From Aureimonas sp. AU20 (lineage in GTDB: Bacteria; Pseudomonadota; Alphaproteobacteria; Rhizobiales; Rhizobiaceae), in contig NZ_CP006370.1 of assembly GCF_001442755.1 (NCBI RefSeq), forward strand, positions 1-64,000: 64,000 bases of DNA. Direction: 5' to 3'. How positions within the stretch are numbered: position 1 is the first letter of the stretch; each line of letters begins with the position of its first letter. This document shows, one piece after another, positions 1-8,372 of this stretch. The notes under the pieces are model-generated. The model made no database searches, had not been told where the DNA came from, and saw only the letters and a program-made list of their open reading frames with translations. Made by a program: the position numbers and the translations under genes.

Positions 1-212
1 TCCGTCGGGGCATAAATGGGGGAGAAAAAGTGGAGAAACCGGACGCGAACGGCGCCGCAAAACGGGGCGAAAATCTCGTTAACCCGTTGATAACAAATAA
101 CCTGTCGCCAAGCTGGCGCGGCGCGTCTTTCCCAGCCTGTCCGGACCTTACGTCTCGACGGCATATGCTATAAAAACTGGGTACGATCCGTCAGAAGGAC
201 CTTTTACCGCCC
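1..212. other. Upstream region of repA, possible promoter/origin side
   Basis: No gene is seen here. The segment has a locally AT-richer stretch around 75-105 (gttgataacaaataacc) and a short imperfect hairpin near 107-119 (cgcca/tggcg arms). As it lies directly before repA it should hold the repA promoter and autorepression sites, but I could not define a -35/-10 pair with confidence. Anything further upstream is outside the window. Confidence 0.35.
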
Positions 213-1424
213 ATGACCGTGCCTGCCGTCCCGATTCTCGACGAAGATCCCGCCGACAAGGTTGTCCGGCATGGGGCGATTCTCTCCGCCGAGCTGCAGG
301 CCCGGCGCCAGCAGATGTATCCGCCCGACGCCCGCAAGAGCCTCCGGTTCTTCATGACGCATGAAGTGTCGAAACTGACCTCGATCCCGGAATCGACGCT
401 GCGCACCCTCTCGATCGAGGGCAAGGGGCCGACCCCGGCCCGGCTCGAGAACAATCACCGCGCCTATACGCTCTCGCAGGTGAACGAGCTGCGCGAGCTT
501 TTCGCCCAGCAGAAGCCGGCGGAGGCCCTGCGCTTTCAGCCGCGCCGGCGTGAGGGCGAGGCGATCCAGATCCTCTCGATCGCCAACTTCAAGGGCGGCA
601 GCGCCAAGACGACCACCAGCGCCCATCTCGCTCATTATCTCGCGCTCGCGGGCTACCGCGTGCTGGCGATCGATCTGGATCCGCAGGCCTCGCTTTCGGC
701 CATGTTCGGCTTTCAGCCGGAGATGGATGTCGGCCACAACGAGACGATCTATGCCACGCTGCGCTACGACGAGGCGCGCCGGCCCATGCGCGAGATCATT
801 CGTCCGACTTACTTTACCGGTATCGACCTCGTGCCCGGCAATATCGAGGTGATGGAATACGAGCACGAGACGCCGCGCTCGCTGTCGGGCGGCGCGGGCG
901 CCGCGCAGACCGTCTTCTTCGAGCGGCTTCGACTGGCGATCGGCGAGGTCGAAAACGATTACGACATCGTGCTTCTCGATACCCCCCCTTCCCTCGGCTT
1001 TCTCACGCTCGGCGCTATCTACGCCTCGACCGGCCTGCTCGTTACCGTTCATCCCGCCATGCTGGATGTCATGTCCATGAGCCAGTTTCTTCTGATGATG
1101 GGCGATCTCATCGGCGTGGTGCGGGATGCCGGTGCTAGCCTCAGCCAGAATTTCCTGCGCTATCTCATTACGCGCCATGACCCCAACGACCAGTCGCAGG
1201 TTCATGTCGTCGCCATGCTGCGCAGCCTGTTCGGCGAGGACGTGCTGCTGCCAACTGCCGTGGAGAGCGCGGCGATCGAGACGGCGGGCCTTGCCAAACG
1301 CACGCTCTACGAACTGGAGCCCGGCAATATCGGCGCAAGCACGGTGAAACGCGCGCGGGAATCCATGGACGCCGTCAACCAGCGCATTCTCGAACTCATC
1401 ACGCAGTCCTGGGGCCGGGCATGA
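213..1424 (+). CDS. repA: RepA, ParA-type plasmid partition ATPase
   Basis: This is a Walker-type partition ATPase of the RepABC class, 403 aa. It would segregate the replicon by acting with RepB on parS sites and probably represses its own operon. An N-terminal helix-turn-helix/MerR-like segment lies at about residues 45-95 (TSIPESTLRTLSIEGKG). The deviant Walker A motif KGGSAKTTT is at 127-135, followed by DLDPQAS and the Walker B-like LLDTPPS near residue 255. Length and domain order are normal for RepA. The stop overlaps the start of repB by 4 bp, so the two are co-transcribed and translationally coupled. I chose the ATG at 213, which gives the usual RepA N-terminus. Family assignment is secure; which replicon type it serves is less so, because repC is absent. 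Confidence 0.93.
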   Translation: MTVPAVPILDEDPADKVVRHGAILSAELQARRQQMYPPDARKSLRFFMTHEVSKLTSIPESTLRTLSIEGKGPTPARLENNHRAYTLSQVNELRELFAQQKPAEALRFQPRRREGEAIQILSIANFKGGSAKTTTSAHLAHYLALAGYRVLAIDLDPQASLSAMFGFQPEMDVGHNETIYATLRYDEARRPMREIIRPTYFTGIDLVPGNIEVMEYEHETPRSLSGGAGAAQTVFFERLRLAIGEVENDYDIVLLDTPPSLGFLTLGAIYASTGLLVTVHPAMLDVMSMSQFLLMMGDLIGVVRDAGASLSQNFLRYLITRHDPNDQSQVHVVAMLRSLFGEDVLLPTAVESAAIETAGLAKRTLYELEPGNIGASTVKRARESMDAVNQRILELITQSWGRA

Positions 1425-2548
1425 CCAAGCCACCGCGCAAATCCATCATCGCCAATTTCGCCTCCTTCGGCACGGAGCCGAAAGCTCCCGAGGTCACAGC
1501 GCCCGCGACCGGGACTGCCGGCGACGAGCGCGGGGGATCGGTTCAGGGGCCAGCGCCAGCTGCTCCCGCCCCAACCGTCGCGACGGCTTCACCCCCTTCC
1601 CCGACCGCAGCCGTGACGCCGCCGGTCAGCGGCTTGGCTCAGCGCGTCGGCGCTTCGGTGATAGGCGCAACGCAGCGCTCCATCGCCGAACTGAGGGAGG
1701 AGCGCGATCGGCTTCAGGCGCTGGTCGAGGCGGGGGGCGCGCGCGAGATCGACACTGCCCTGATCGACCCCTCGCCCTTTCAGGACCGCATGCCGGAAGA
1801 CGACGAGGCCGACTTCGTGCGCTTTCGCGCGCGCTTCGCCGAGGAAGGGCAGAAGGTTCCGGCCGAAGTGCGTCCGCATCCGAGCAAGCCCGGCCGCTTC
1901 CAGCTCGTCTATGGGCACCGCCGCTGGCGCGCCGCTTCCGATCTCGGCCGTCCGCTGCGCGCCATCGTGGTGGAGAAGACCGACGCCGAGGTCGCGGTCT
2001 CTCAAGGCATCGAGAATGCCGAACGGCAGGATCTGACCTGGATCGAGCGCGCGAGCTTCGCCGCGACTCTGGACCGGGCTGGGCTGAAGGCGCGCGATAT
2101 CCGCGCCGCACTCGGCATCGACGACCCGGAACTTGCACGCTTTCGCGCCGTGCTGCGCGCCCTGCCGCCCGAGACCATTCGCCTGATCGGCCGCGCGCCC
2201 AAGGCCGGGCGTCCGCGCTGGGTGGAAATTGCCAAACTGGCGGCCGAGCGCCCTGCTCGTCTCGCCCGTCTCCCCGAAACCTTGGCAGCTGCCAAGGTTT
2301 CCACCTCCGACGGCCGTCTCCAAACGGCGCTCACGCTGCTCCGCGACGCAGTTGCGACGGCTGACAAGTCCGTCGATCTGCGCGACGCGAAAGGCCGGCT
2401 TCTCGCCAAGGCGCAGTTCGGCCGAGGCAATTTTCAGCTGACCGCTGAAAAGGCGATGGCCGACGACTGGGACCGCTTCCTGCGCGACGAGCTGCCCGAT
2501 CTCACCCGTCGGTTCGAGGCTTGGCAGACGCGGCGCGGCGATCGCTGA
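1421..2548 (+). CDS. repB: RepB, ParB-like centromere-binding partition protein
   Basis: Centromere-binding partner of RepA, 375 aa. It starts with the short basic RepB-type N-terminus (MTKPPRKSIIANFASF), followed by a Pro/Ala-rich linker. A ParB/sulfiredoxin-like nuclease fold follows, with the GHRRWRAA box at about residues 165-172. A helix-turn-helix part and a RepB C-terminal domain (VDLRDAKGRLLAK and onward) complete it. The ATG overlaps the repA stop (ATGA). The gene carries inside its own reading frame, at 2276-2301, a perfect palindrome that recurs just after the stop codon. These are the likely binding sites for the protein itself. In RepABC plasmids repC would follow within about 200 bp; here no such gene is present. 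Confidence 0.92.
   Translation: MTKPPRKSIIANFASFGTEPKAPEVTAPATGTAGDERGGSVQGPAPAAPAPTVATASPPSPTAAVTPPVSGLAQRVGASVIGATQRSIAELREERDRLQALVEAGGAREIDTALIDPSPFQDRMPEDDEADFVRFRARFAEEGQKVPAEVRPHPSKPGRFQLVYGHRRWRAASDLGRPLRAIVVEKTDAEVAVSQGIENAERQDLTWIERASFAATLDRAGLKARDIRAALGIDDPELARFRAVLRALPPETIRLIGRAPKAGRPRWVEIAKLAAERPARLARLPETLAAAKVSTSDGRLQTALTLLRDAVATADKSVDLRDAKGRLLAKAQFGRGNFQLTAEKAMADDWDRFLRDELPDLTRRFEAWQTRRGDR
2276..2301. repeat. parS-like palindrome inside repB
   Basis: Perfect 26-bp palindrome with left arm GAAACCTTGGCAG followed directly by its reverse complement. The central 22 bp are identical to a second copy at 2557-2578. parS sites of repABC replicons are perfect palindromes near repB with GC-type centres, so a centromere role is a reasonable inference. 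The site is translated as part of RepB (LAAAKVS). Confidence 0.7.
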
Positions 2549-2556
2549 AACGGGAC

Positions 2557-2578
2557 AACCTTGGCAGCTGCCAAGGTT
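2557..2578. repeat. parS-like palindrome downstream of repB
   Basis: Perfect 22-bp palindrome (arm AACCTTGGCAG plus reverse complement) starting 8 bp after the repB stop codon. It is identical to the core of the palindrome at 2276-2301, about 281 bp away. Repetition of such a long palindrome in one place strongly suggests a protein-binding site, most simply RepB/parS. Confidence 0.7.
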
Positions 2579-2652
2579 TTGGTCCGGCCTGAGCTGGTAG
2601 ATCCGCTCAAGTCTCGCGCTAAGACTCGGTTGAGCTGGAAGGGCGGGCCAGT

Positions 2653-2735
2653 CCCAAAACCCGCGAAGCGGGCCAGCCTTATGCGAAGCCAGGTTCAGTT
2701 GGCGACAGTGCCAGCTCAGTGCCGATGGCGGGTCA
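2653..2735 (-). ncRNA. Possible small antisense RNA (ctRNA-like) ending in a hairpin terminator
   Basis: On the minus strand, positions 2672-2660 form the hairpin CCCGC-TTC-GCGGG followed by TTTT, a classic small intrinsic terminator. A TTGACC element lies upstream on the same strand at about 2735-2730, but a good -10 box is not obvious. RepABC plasmids encode a short counter-transcribed RNA on the opposite strand in exactly this place, between repB and repC, which controls RepC translation. The position and the terminator fit; the promoter and transcript are inferred. Confidence 0.3.
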
Positions 2736-2759
2736 AACAGCCGGAACATATCTGAGGCG

Positions 2760-4245
2760 CCCCGGGCATCTTACGCTGCGGTTGCGCTGCTCGAATGTGA
2801 TTGCCAGTTAGGAAGTCATAAGGCTTACGGCCTGCTCCGATGTCGCGACTGGCACAGCACTCATATGTTCTAGTACGGCCCGCGGTGCCTTTCCCAAACT
2901 CGAAAATTGGGGCGGCCCCACCGCCATAGCTTTGCGGCGAAGCCGAGGTTCGGAGCGTTGTCAGCTTTTCTATCGGCGATGATGAACTGCTTCGGTCGAT
3001 TGACGGCATATGTCGCGCGCATGAAAGAGAGTGACCACGTCTGTTCTGAGAGTGCCCAGCGCTTGATCGCACTTCTCCTTTTCCTGGCCACTGCCTGCCC
3101 ATGTGCTTCAACGGTGATTGTCAGCCACCGGACCCGACATGAAAGACACGATCCGCAGACGCTGCCAATGGCGCAAGTCGCATCCCATCTAATCGTCCAT
3201 GTCCGGTCTAGGGCCTGAAGTTAGGCAATAGTGATATACCCTCCGGGAAGCCTGCAGGGCACTGCACGCCAGCTATCCGCCCATGCTCAGGTGGGTGGCC
3301 CGAGAGGATATCTTGGGAAGCCCTCGATGCGGCTTCGCCCATGATCCGGCGCAGGCGCGATTTATCTCTGCGACGGACAAGTCTCTTCCGAAGAGCTCGA
3401 GCTATACGAGGGGAGTTTGAGCTCTGATCTTTCGGCGGGTAGGGCGGCTACGAAGGTGCGCCGGTTTGGTCAAGCGAAGGGCTGTCCCACCATGGCTGAT
3501 CCGCGACCCTGTGAAAGGCCAGACGCACCCGGGCCATTCGTTGGTGGAAAGGGGACGGACGCGCCTTCTTCGTATCCGGCCGGATCGCCAGCGAGATGTG
3601 GAAGCGCGCTACCAGAATTCAGCATGATATTCGACTAAGCCGGAGGGCAGGGCAGTAGGGGCTTGGTTCGCGTTGCCAATGTAAGACTTCGATCCGAGTC
3701 TGCCGAGGCTGTCGGACTCCGCGTCTGCGCTCGACCTCTCATCTCTAGGCCATCGTTTAACCCTCGGCGTGTGAGTGATCCCCACGTCAGCCGAAACGAG
3801 AGAGTCCTCTTCGCTCCAGACGAGATGGTTCGGGCTGATGTCCGAGGACCTGCGTTTTAACGTTTAGTCGTCTCATCATCGCTTCGCTCTCTCAGTTAGA
3901 GACCTACTTGCATCAGCTGTTGCCGCTGCCGGCTTTCGGAATGCCGCAATTTCTCTAGCTTATCCGGCCCACGATCCGGGGTGATCGATTTCCGATCGGC
4001 AGATGTTGGGATCGAACTCGACCAATCGTCGTACGCTCCGGAGCAGCATGCCGCCGCTAACGCTGTCGATCACGTGTGATCTCGTCTCGCGAACGAAGTG
4101 CCTGCCTTCCAAAGCGAATTAGGACAAACGTGTTAGAACGAGGCTCCTGGCTATAGTCAGACAAGAGGCAGGCTGCTGAGCTACTTCGCTGACATAAGGT
4201 CGTCAGGTCCTCATTGAGGTGCTAAAAGCAGTTCGGCCCTTCCAA
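2760..4245. other. Gene-poor region where repC would be expected
   Basis: About 1.5 kb with no open frame that shows sustained coding bias. GC is lower and third-position bias is lost relative to the rest of the window, and I find no RepC motif in any frame. Short open stretches exist (for example 2870-3091 minus, 2907-3218 plus and 3417-3638 plus), but none is recognisable. The region is best read as decayed or non-coding DNA following the partition genes. Confidence 0.5.
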
Positions 4246-4356
4246 TGACGCATATATAAATACAAGTAAATATCCCATTTATTGACAATAAATATCAACT
4301 TCTTTCGAGAAATAACCAGTTGATGTGATCGGGTTATTTTTAAATTCCGGAAGCCT
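4246..4356. other. AT-rich island with two inverted repeats, candidate origin or regulatory region
   Basis: A sharply AT-rich segment in otherwise GC-rich DNA. It holds a perfect inverted repeat at 4277-4293 (arms ATTTATTG/CAATAAAT around one central base). A second repeat has arms AAATAACC (4310-4317) and GGTTATTT (4332-4339), followed by a short T run. Such an island near partition genes could be a DNA-unwinding element, or a regulatory or terminator element. The sequence alone does not decide which. Confidence 0.35.
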
Positions 4357-4559
4357 GTTCCAATTGATAAAGTACGGTGCAATTGAACGGTTTCCTTGAG
4401 CCGGCGCGGCCCGTGAACCTTCAAGCCTGCGTCGGCACCCCTGGCTCGGGAATGTCGGCGTCCTATGCTCGATATTAATCCAGAGCGTTGCCTCGGCTTC
4501 TCTCGCCTTCGTCGTCTGTGTTCGTCTGCTTCGCGCCTCTGGTCCAGACACGCGGCACT

Positions 4560-4740
4560 TTCCCGTGGCCTGAACCGCTGTCCTCTCAACCCGGCTGGCT
4601 CTTGGAGCCGAAGGTGTCGGAAGGCCAGCAGGTCCGCCGAGGGAACATGCTTCATGTTCTGCGCATCGACCGCAGTATCTCGCTCGCCGACACGCGGGGT
4701 GTGGTGGACCGATTGGTGGACGTCGATCGCTTCGAGACGC
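4560..4740 (+). pseudogene. Possible remnant of an HlyD-family membrane fusion protein
   Basis: The plus-strand frame here reads WLLEPKVSEGQQVRRG then NMLHVL, which resembles the lipoyl/barrel-sandwich segment of HlyD/CvaA-type membrane fusion proteins (pattern v-x-E-G-Q-x-V-x-x-G-x-x-L-x-x-L). Codon third positions are fairly GC-rich only across this short stretch. No start, no transmembrane part and no partner exporter are seen, so if real it is a fragment. The match is by eye and short. Confidence 0.25.
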
Positions 4741-4902
4741 AAGGTCTTCTGAACCCGGTCGGTCCCACCGGAGGGCCTCGCCCGGCGAATGGCGCGCGCC
4801 TGGGCGCGCGACTGGGTGGGACGGGACACAGGTTAGCTGTGACCGAAATATTAAGCTCGCTCGGCTACCTCAAGTGGAAATCGTCAGGGGTTATGCGCAT
4901 CG

Positions 4903-6216
4903 ATGTCAGCTGCTGCCGGCTCGTCCTTGATCACGCCTTCGCAGGCCGAGGATTCGGCTGTCGATCGCAAAGAACTCGCGAACGGCTTGAGCGTCGAGGC
5001 CGCGCTTCGGCGCATCGCGGCCGAAGGGCTTTGGAGCGAGTTCGAGCGAAAAAGCCAGGAAGGCGGAAGGATCTCCAGGCTGTCGGCGCCGCTCGCCGCG
5101 ATCTGCCGATTGGTCGCCTGGCGGGACAACCGCCAGGATGCCACACATCTCTTCTGGTGCGTGACGGTGATCATGTGGCTGTCGATCCCGTTCGACTACA
5201 GTCTCGCCCCTTATGCCGTCACGGCTATCGTCGCCGGGCATGGGGTTCTGACCACGCTGGCGCTGGCCTTGGCACTGCGGGCCTGGCGCCATCCCCGGTT
5301 GGAATGGATGCAGAACGCCTCCGCCTCCCTGTTCGCCTTCGTGGTGATGATCGCGGCCATCATGACAGGGCACCGGGTCGGCGGCCCGAACTTCGAACGC
5401 TTCGTTCTCGTCGGCTTCTTCGGCATGACCACGGGTCTCGTTCTCTTGCCGTTGACCACGCCCTGGATGGCCCTGGTCACCTTCGTCCTCAACGTCTGCT
5501 TCGTGGTCAGCCAGTCCATCAACCCCGCCGTGGACGGCGCGTCGGGCTTCCTGTTCACGCTCTATTGCAGCGCGATCAGCGTCGTCGTCATCTGGGCGCG
5601 ATATCAGATCAACCGCCGGCAGATCCGGGCGACCCTGTCGAGGCTGAGAGAGGCTCACAGCAAGCGGTTGATGAGAGAAATGGCGCATACCGACGCGCTG
5701 ACCGGCCTGCGCAACCGCAAGGCCATAACCGACGAATTCGCCCGGCTGATCGGGGAAGCGCGCCCGGGCACGGTGCTGTCGGTCGCCATGATCGACATCG
5801 ACGACTTCAAGAAGCTCAACGACACGCTGGGCCATGCCTCCGGCGACGAGGCGCTGCGATCGGTCGGCTCGCTGTTTTCGGACTTCGCCCGAACGAGCGG
5901 CGCCGTCTGCGGACGGATCGGCGGCGAGGAGTTCCTGGCTCTCCTGCCCGGCGCGGGGGCGGAAGCGGCCACGCGCGCGGTCGAGAGCCTGATGCGGGAT
6001 CTCGACCGGATGAACCTGTCGAACCCCGGCTCGCGTGTCGCCGACCGGGTCACGCTGAGCGTCGGCCTCGTGACGGCGAGTCTCGGTGAGGGGAGGCGGC
6101 ACCACCAGGAAAGCCTGATGCGTGACGCCGACCTTGCTCTCTACGAGGCCAAGAACGCCGGGCGAAACCGGATCGTCGCCGTCGCGGCCTCTTCACTCAA
6201 CGACGACGCGGCCTGA
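4903..6216 (+). CDS. Membrane-anchored diguanylate cyclase
   Basis: Predicted c-di-GMP synthase, 437 aa. A cytosolic N-terminus of about 80 residues precedes six hydrophobic segments (about 82-102, 103-126, 137-157, 164-185, 187-205 and 214-234), a MASE-like membrane sensor of unassigned type. A short helix (about 238-260) leads to the GGDEF domain, which starts at AHTDALTGLRNRKA (about 261-274). The active-site motif is GGEEF at 340-344, an accepted functional variant, with DIDDFKKLND upstream. No RxxD inhibitory site is found at the usual position before GGEEF, so product inhibition may be missing. The gene stands alone, converging on the amino-acid ABC operon with only 28 bp between them. 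The start codon gives a full-length membrane part; the region before it carries no clear coding sequence. Confidence 0.88.
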   Translation: MSAAAGSSLITPSQAEDSAVDRKELANGLSVEAALRRIAAEGLWSEFERKSQEGGRISRLSAPLAAICRLVAWRDNRQDATHLFWCVTVIMWLSIPFDYSLAPYAVTAIVAGHGVLTTLALALALRAWRHPRLEWMQNASASLFAFVVMIAAIMTGHRVGGPNFERFVLVGFFGMTTGLVLLPLTTPWMALVTFVLNVCFVVSQSINPAVDGASGFLFTLYCSAISVVVIWARYQINRRQIRATLSRLREAHSKRLMREMAHTDALTGLRNRKAITDEFARLIGEARPGTVLSVAMIDIDDFKKLNDTLGHASGDEALRSVGSLFSDFARTSGAVCGRIGGEEFLALLPGAGAEAATRAVESLMRDLDRMNLSNPGSRVADRVTLSVGLVTASLGEGRRHHQESLMRDADLALYEAKNAGRNRIVAVAASSLNDDAA

Positions 6217-6244
6217 CCCTTCCGCCTAAGGGCCGGCGCGACCT

Positions 6245-6976
6245 TCACCCCTGCGCGACGCCGAGGAAGCGCTGCAATTCCGGCGTGCGCGGCTGGCCGA
6301 ACAATTCCTCCGGCGGGCCGATCTCGTGGACGCGGCCCTCGTGCATGAAGACGACGCGCGAGGCGACCTCGCGGGCGAACTTCATCTCGTGCGTCACCAT
6401 CATCAGCGTCATGCCCTCGGCCGCCAGTTCGCGCACCACGGCCAGGACCTCGGCCACGAGTTCTGGATCGAGCGCCGAGGTGATTTCGTCGCACAGGAGC
6501 GCGATCGGCTGCATGGCGAGCGCGCGGGCGATGGCGACGCGCTGCTGCTGGCCGCCGGAAAGCTCGTCGGGATAGCTATCGAACTTGTGGGCGAGGCCCA
6601 CCCGCTCCAGCTGCCGCCGGGCCATCGCCTCGGCCTCGGCCTTGGGTGTCTTCTTCACCACGCTCTGGCTCAGCATCACGTTGCGCCCGGCCGAGAGGTG
6701 AGGGAACAGGTTGAACTGCTGAAAGATCATGCCGACTTTCAGCCGCAGGGCCTTGAGATGCACCTCGTCCGGCAGGAGCTGCGCGCCGGCCACCAGGATC
6801 GAGCCCTCGTCGATCGTCTCCAGCCCGTTGACGCAGCGAAGCAGGGTGGACTTGCCCGAGCCGCTCTTGCCGATGATGGCGATGACCTCGCCGGGCTGCA
6901 CGTCGAGATTGATGCCCTTCAGGACCTCGTTCGATCCGAAGCGCTTTTTGACCTCAGTGACCGCGATGAGCGACAT
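6245..6976 (-). CDS. Polar amino-acid ABC transporter ATP-binding protein
   Basis: GlnQ/HisP-type ATPase, 243 aa, the full family length. It has Walker A GKSGSGKST, the Q-loop in IFQQFNLFPHLS, the signature LSGGQQQRVAIARAL, Walker B LLCDEITSALDPE and the H-switch MVTHEMKFAREV. It powers import of a polar amino acid through the two permeases encoded just upstream on the same strand; its start overlaps the preceding permease gene by 23 bp. It is the last gene of a five-gene minus-strand operon whose first gene is a GntR regulator. The substrate cannot be told from the ATPase. Confidence 0.93.
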   Translation of the reverse strand: MSLIAVTEVKKRFGSNEVLKGINLDVQPGEVIAIIGKSGSGKSTLLRCVNGLETIDEGSILVAGAQLLPDEVHLKALRLKVGMIFQQFNLFPHLSAGRNVMLSQSVVKKTPKAEAEAMARRQLERVGLAHKFDSYPDELSGGQQQRVAIARALAMQPIALLCDEITSALDPELVAEVLAVVRELAAEGMTLMMVTHEMKFAREVASRVVFMHEGRVHEIGPPEELFGQPRTPELQRFLGVAQG

Positions 6977-7613
6977 TGAGCTTCCTTTCGAGGATCTGCG
7001 AGGATTTCGACAGCGGCCAGCACAGCGCGAAGTAGATGAGCGCGACGAGCCCGTAGACGGTGAAGGGCTGGAACGTGGCGTTGGTGACGACCGTCCCGGC
7101 CTTGGACAGTTCGGTGAAGCCGATGATGGAGGTGAGCGCCGTGCCCTTCACCACCTGCACGGAGAAGCCGACCGTCGGCGGCACGGCGACGCGCAGCGCC
7201 TGGGGCAGGATGACGTGGCGCATCTGCTGAAGGCGGCCCATGCCGAGACTCGCCGAAGCCTCCCACTGTCCCTTGGCGACCGCTTCCACGCAGCCGCGCC
7301 AGATCTCGGCAAGGAAGGCCGCGCTCCAGAGCGTCAGCGCCGAGCCGGCGGCGAGCCAGGCCGGCACGTCCACCCCGAACATTCCGAGCCCGAAGAAAAT
7401 GAGAAAGAGCTGCATCAGCAGCGGCGTGCCTTGGAACAGCTCGATATAGGCTAGGGACGCGCGGCGCACCGCGCGGGCCGGCGAGATGCGCCCGAACAGG
7501 ACGAGAAGCCCGACCAGCCCGCCGCCGAAAAAGGAAACGAGCGAGAGCACGACGGTCCAGCGCGCTGCGAGCAGGAGATTGCGCAGGATGTCCCAGGTGG
7601 AAAACTCGATCAT
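6954..7613 (-). CDS. Polar amino-acid ABC transporter permease
   Basis: HisM/GlnP-type inner-membrane permease, 219 aa. It shows the family features: first segment near residues 12-35 (LLLAARWTVVLSLVSFF), FQGTPLLMQLF, the EAA loop ASASLGMGRLQQMRHVILPQ for ATPase contact, and a final hydrophobic segment. The start ATG at 7613 overlaps the stop of the upstream permease gene (ATGA), so the two are translationally coupled. A much longer open frame continues upstream of this ATG, but it runs antiphase through the neighbouring permease and is not coding. Confidence 0.92.
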   Translation of the reverse strand: MIEFSTWDILRNLLLAARWTVVLSLVSFFGGGLVGLLVLFGRISPARAVRRASLAYIELFQGTPLLMQLFLIFFGLGMFGVDVPAWLAAGSALTLWSAAFLAEIWRGCVEAVAKGQWEASASLGMGRLQQMRHVILPQALRVAVPPTVGFSVQVVKGTALTSIIGFTELSKAGTVVTNATFQPFTVYGLVALIYFALCWPLSKSSQILERKLNVAHRGH

Positions 7614-8281
7614 GCGGGCCTCCGCTTGGGAAACAGCGCCGTGCCGAGCAGACCCATGGCGCGGCGCGCCAGGATGGCGAGCGCGAGATAGACGAGGGTG
7701 GAGACGAGATAGGTCTCGAAGGCCCGGAAGTTGCGCGACTGGATGAAGTTGGCGGCTAAGGTCAGGTCCTCGGCGGCGATCTGCGAGACCACGGCGGAGC
7801 CCAGCATGACGATCACGACCTGCGAGGAGAGCGCCGGCCAGATGCGCTGGAGCGAGGGCACGAGCACGACATGGCGGAAGGTCTGCAAGCGCGTCATGGC
7901 CAAGCTTCCGCCCGCCTCGAACTGGCCCTTGGGCGTCGCCTCGATGCCGGCGCGGATGATCTCGCAGGCGTAGGCGCCGAGATTGATCGTCATGGCGAGA
8001 TAGGCCGCGCTCATCTCGCTCATCTGCAGCCCCAGGCCCGGCAGGCCGAAGAAGACGAAGAAGAGCTGGATCAGGAAGGGCGTGTTGCGGATCAGCTCGA
8101 CATAGGCCGAGACCGGCCAGCGTAGCGCCTTGGGGCCGAGCGCGCGCGCCCAGGCGCAGGCGATGCCGACCGAAATGCCGAGCGCGCCGCCGACCAGGAT
8201 GAGCTGGAGCGTGACGCGCACGCCGTGAAGAAGCACCGGCCAATATTCCGCCAGCCAGGAGAAGTCGAACTGATAGGGCAT
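7610..8281 (-). CDS. Polar amino-acid ABC transporter permease
   Basis: Second HisMQ-family permease of the same importer, 223 aa. It has an N-terminal membrane segment after YWPVLLHGVRVTLQLILVGG, the IRNTPFLIQLFFVFFGLPG motif, and the EAA loop GGSLAMTRLQTFRHVVLVP. It pairs with the permease at 6954-7613 as a heterodimer, the usual arrangement for glutamine, lysine/arginine or general amino-acid importers. It lies 91 bp after the binding-protein gene. Confidence 0.92.
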   Translation of the reverse strand: MPYQFDFSWLAEYWPVLLHGVRVTLQLILVGGALGISVGIACAWARALGPKALRWPVSAYVELIRNTPFLIQLFFVFFGLPGLGLQMSEMSAAYLAMTINLGAYACEIIRAGIEATPKGQFEAGGSLAMTRLQTFRHVVLVPSLQRIWPALSSQVVIVMLGSAVVSQIAAEDLTLAANFIQSRNFRAFETYLVSTLVYLALAILARRAMGLLGTALFPKRRPA

Positions 8282-8372
8282 GAGGCGGGGCCTCTGGGCT
8301 CGAACGAAGACGGGAGGGGCCGACCCGCGCCGGGCGGGCGCGGATCGGCGAGAGGAGGGCGGCGGCGCGGGG

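Noticed and set aside
2760..3960. Decayed repC
   Set aside because: I read all frames for RepC-type motifs such as the N-terminal TPFGRR block and the winged-helix region and found none, so I do not claim a repC pseudogene.
4488..6089. A 533-codon plus-strand frame through the diguanylate cyclase
   Set aside because: It overlaps the cyclase gene in another frame and is Arg/Gly-rich with no domain. Only its first part (4560-4740) might be a remnant of something.
6954..8243. A 429-codon frame joining two permeases
   Set aside because: The upstream half runs antiphase through the second permease gene. The ATG at 7613 with ATGA overlap is the real start of the downstream permease.
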